DNA of 6,588 nucleotides from an uncultured Austwickia sp. GTDB lineage: Bacteria; Actinomycetota; Actinomycetes; Actinomycetales; Dermatophilaceae. A program made the translations under genes and the position numbers. The notes under the pieces were generated by a model. The model saw only the letters and a program-made list of their open reading frames with translations. It searched no databases and had not been told where the DNA came from. The stretch lies in assembly GCA_934678955.1 (NCBI GenBank), contig CAKUSI010000211.1:1-6588 (forward strand), given 5' to 3'. Shown here one piece after another: positions 5,970-6,588 of this stretch. Numbering within the stretch: the first letter of the stretch is position 1; each line of letters starts with the position of its first letter.

Positions 5970-6218
5970 CAAGGCTCCTGCGGGGTCTGGGCGTCGGGAC
6001 GCCGGACGTCACGATGCACGTGTGGCGATGCTGGGGCCATTGTCTCGTGCGGCGACGTCGGCGCGGCAGGGCACAACGTCACACGATCACGCGTCCTGGG
6101 CATGTCCTCGATGTGATGGCTTCGCGACGCTGCGGTGGCGCCGAGAGAGCCCCGTCGTGCCGTACCGGCGGAGGGCCACCCGAGGAGGGGTTCCCCGGCG
6201 CCGAGTAGCTTGGCGGTG
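5970..6218. promoter_or_regulatory. Divergent control region between ppk2 and mshB
   Basis: These 249 bases must carry promoters for both genes. On the ppk2 side the ribosome binding site AGGAG (5979-5975, - strand) is clear, and just upstream is a 14-base palindrome, GGCGTC/GACGCC around GG (5990-6003), which could be an operator or a leader hairpin. On the mshB side a palindrome GGGGTTCCCC lies at about 6187-6196. No protein-coding frame here looks real. I found no recognisable PhoP-type or other known operator. Confidence 0.4.
6206..6211 (+). promoter_or_regulatory. Possible -10 element for a leaderless mshB transcript
   Basis: TAGCTT fits the actinobacterial TANNNT -10 pattern and ends seven bases before the ATG at 6219. 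That would put the transcription start at or next to the start codon. It fits with the absence of a good ribosome binding site just upstream. No clear -35 hexamer is seen. Confidence 0.35.
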
Positions 6219-6588
6219 ATGAGTGAGCACCTGACACCCGAGAGCGCGCCCCCGCGGCTGCGCTATCTGTTCGTGCACGCGCACCCCGACGACGAGACGC
6301 TGGCGACCGGTGTCGCCCTGGCGACGCTCGCGCGGCAGGGGCACGAGGTCCACCTCCTCACGTGCACGCTCGGCGAAGAGGGCGAGGTCATCCCGCCCGA
6401 GCTGGCCCATCGGGCGGCCGACGCCGACGACACGCTCGGGCCGTACCGACGGGGGGAGTTACGCGACGCCGTGGCGCGCCTCGGTGTGCACGAATACGTC
6501 CTCGGTGAGGATCGCGCCACCCGGAGCGGGTCCGCCTACCGTGACTCCGGCATGGCCGACACCCCGGCCAACGCCGATCCGCGGTCAT
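6219..6588 (+). CDS. mshB: MshB, mycothiol-pathway GlcNAc-Ins deacetylase (partial, N-terminal)
   Basis: MshB is a zinc-dependent enzyme of the cytosol that removes acetate from N-acetylglucosaminyl-inositol, the second enzymatic stage of mycothiol synthesis. The frame opens at ATG 6219 and is still open at the right edge after 123 codons, so about 60 percent of the protein is missing. The visible part has the PIG-L/LmbE zinc motif HAHPDDE (20-26): by comparison with the M. tuberculosis enzyme, His22 and Asp25 bind zinc and Asp24 is the catalytic base. The third zinc ligand, a histidine, lies beyond the window. Next come [11 protein letters not shown] (about 49-59), the YR.GEL segment, and [12 protein letters not shown] near the edge, all typical of MshB rather than the related Mca, which also differs in its early sequence. 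A GTG lies one codon earlier as an alternative start. No strong ribosome binding site is close, and the start may be leaderless. Confidence 0.93.
   Translation, partial: MSEHLTPESAPPRLRYLFVHAHPDDETLATGVALATLARQGHEVHLLTCTLGEEGEVIPPELAHRAADADDTLGPYRRGELRDAVARLGVHEYVLGEDRATRSGSAYRDSGMADTPANADPRS

Noticed and set aside
3846..6116. A 756-codon open frame on the + strand
   Set aside because: It overlaps the HAD and ppk2 genes antisense. Its translation is Arg/Gly/Val/His-rich without domains, as expected of the reverse strand of GC-rich genes.
1..6588. CRISPR arrays, tRNA or rRNA genes, insertion-sequence ends, phage or defence genes
   Set aside because: No spaced direct repeats, transposase motifs, tRNA-like cloverleaf or defence-type domains were seen on either strand.

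Overview
The window is high-GC DNA from an actinomycete. The right end opens the mycothiol gene mshB, and mycothiol is made only by Actinomycetota. Codons mostly end in G or C, and the left end carries the tail of typA. In Mycobacterium tuberculosis typA and mshB lie a few genes apart, so this looks like a chromosomal housekeeping locus whose interior has been filled with accessory genes. Genus cannot be fixed from the sequence.

Layout, left to right: 3' end of typA (+) closed by a perfect 14-bp hairpin; an intact LysR-family regulator (+); a 287-base gap with a perfect dyad of LysR-box shape; a broken serine/threonine transporter of the SdaC family (+); a strong 13-bp hairpin between convergent genes; a broken gene for a heme-binding-like protein (-); an intact Cof-type HAD phosphatase (-); a gap rich in hairpins; an intact class I polyphosphate kinase 2 (-); a 249-base divergent control region; and the first 123 codons of mshB (+), which runs off the edge.

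The main result is that the two central genes are both wrecked, and neither would be apparent from open reading frames alone. The transporter has an in-frame TAG at 2196-2198 and, further on, an in-frame internal deletion that joins the middle of the protein to its last quarter. The heme-binding-like gene has an in-frame TAG at 3127-3129 and then a one-base frameshift at a run of four C's (3028-3031). Because each gene has a second lesion besides its TAG, decay is a better explanation than amber recoding. The heme-like gene also uses more A/T-ending codons than its neighbours, which suggests that it was acquired.

How the genes work together: the LysR protein may once have controlled the transporter through the dyad at 1421-1437. 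PPK2 and the HAD phosphatase lie on the same strand and may share a transcript, but hairpins between them could separate expression. MshB belongs to mycothiol synthesis and is read divergently from ppk2. No CRISPR array, tRNA, rRNA, insertion sequence, phage gene or clearly new multi-gene system was seen.
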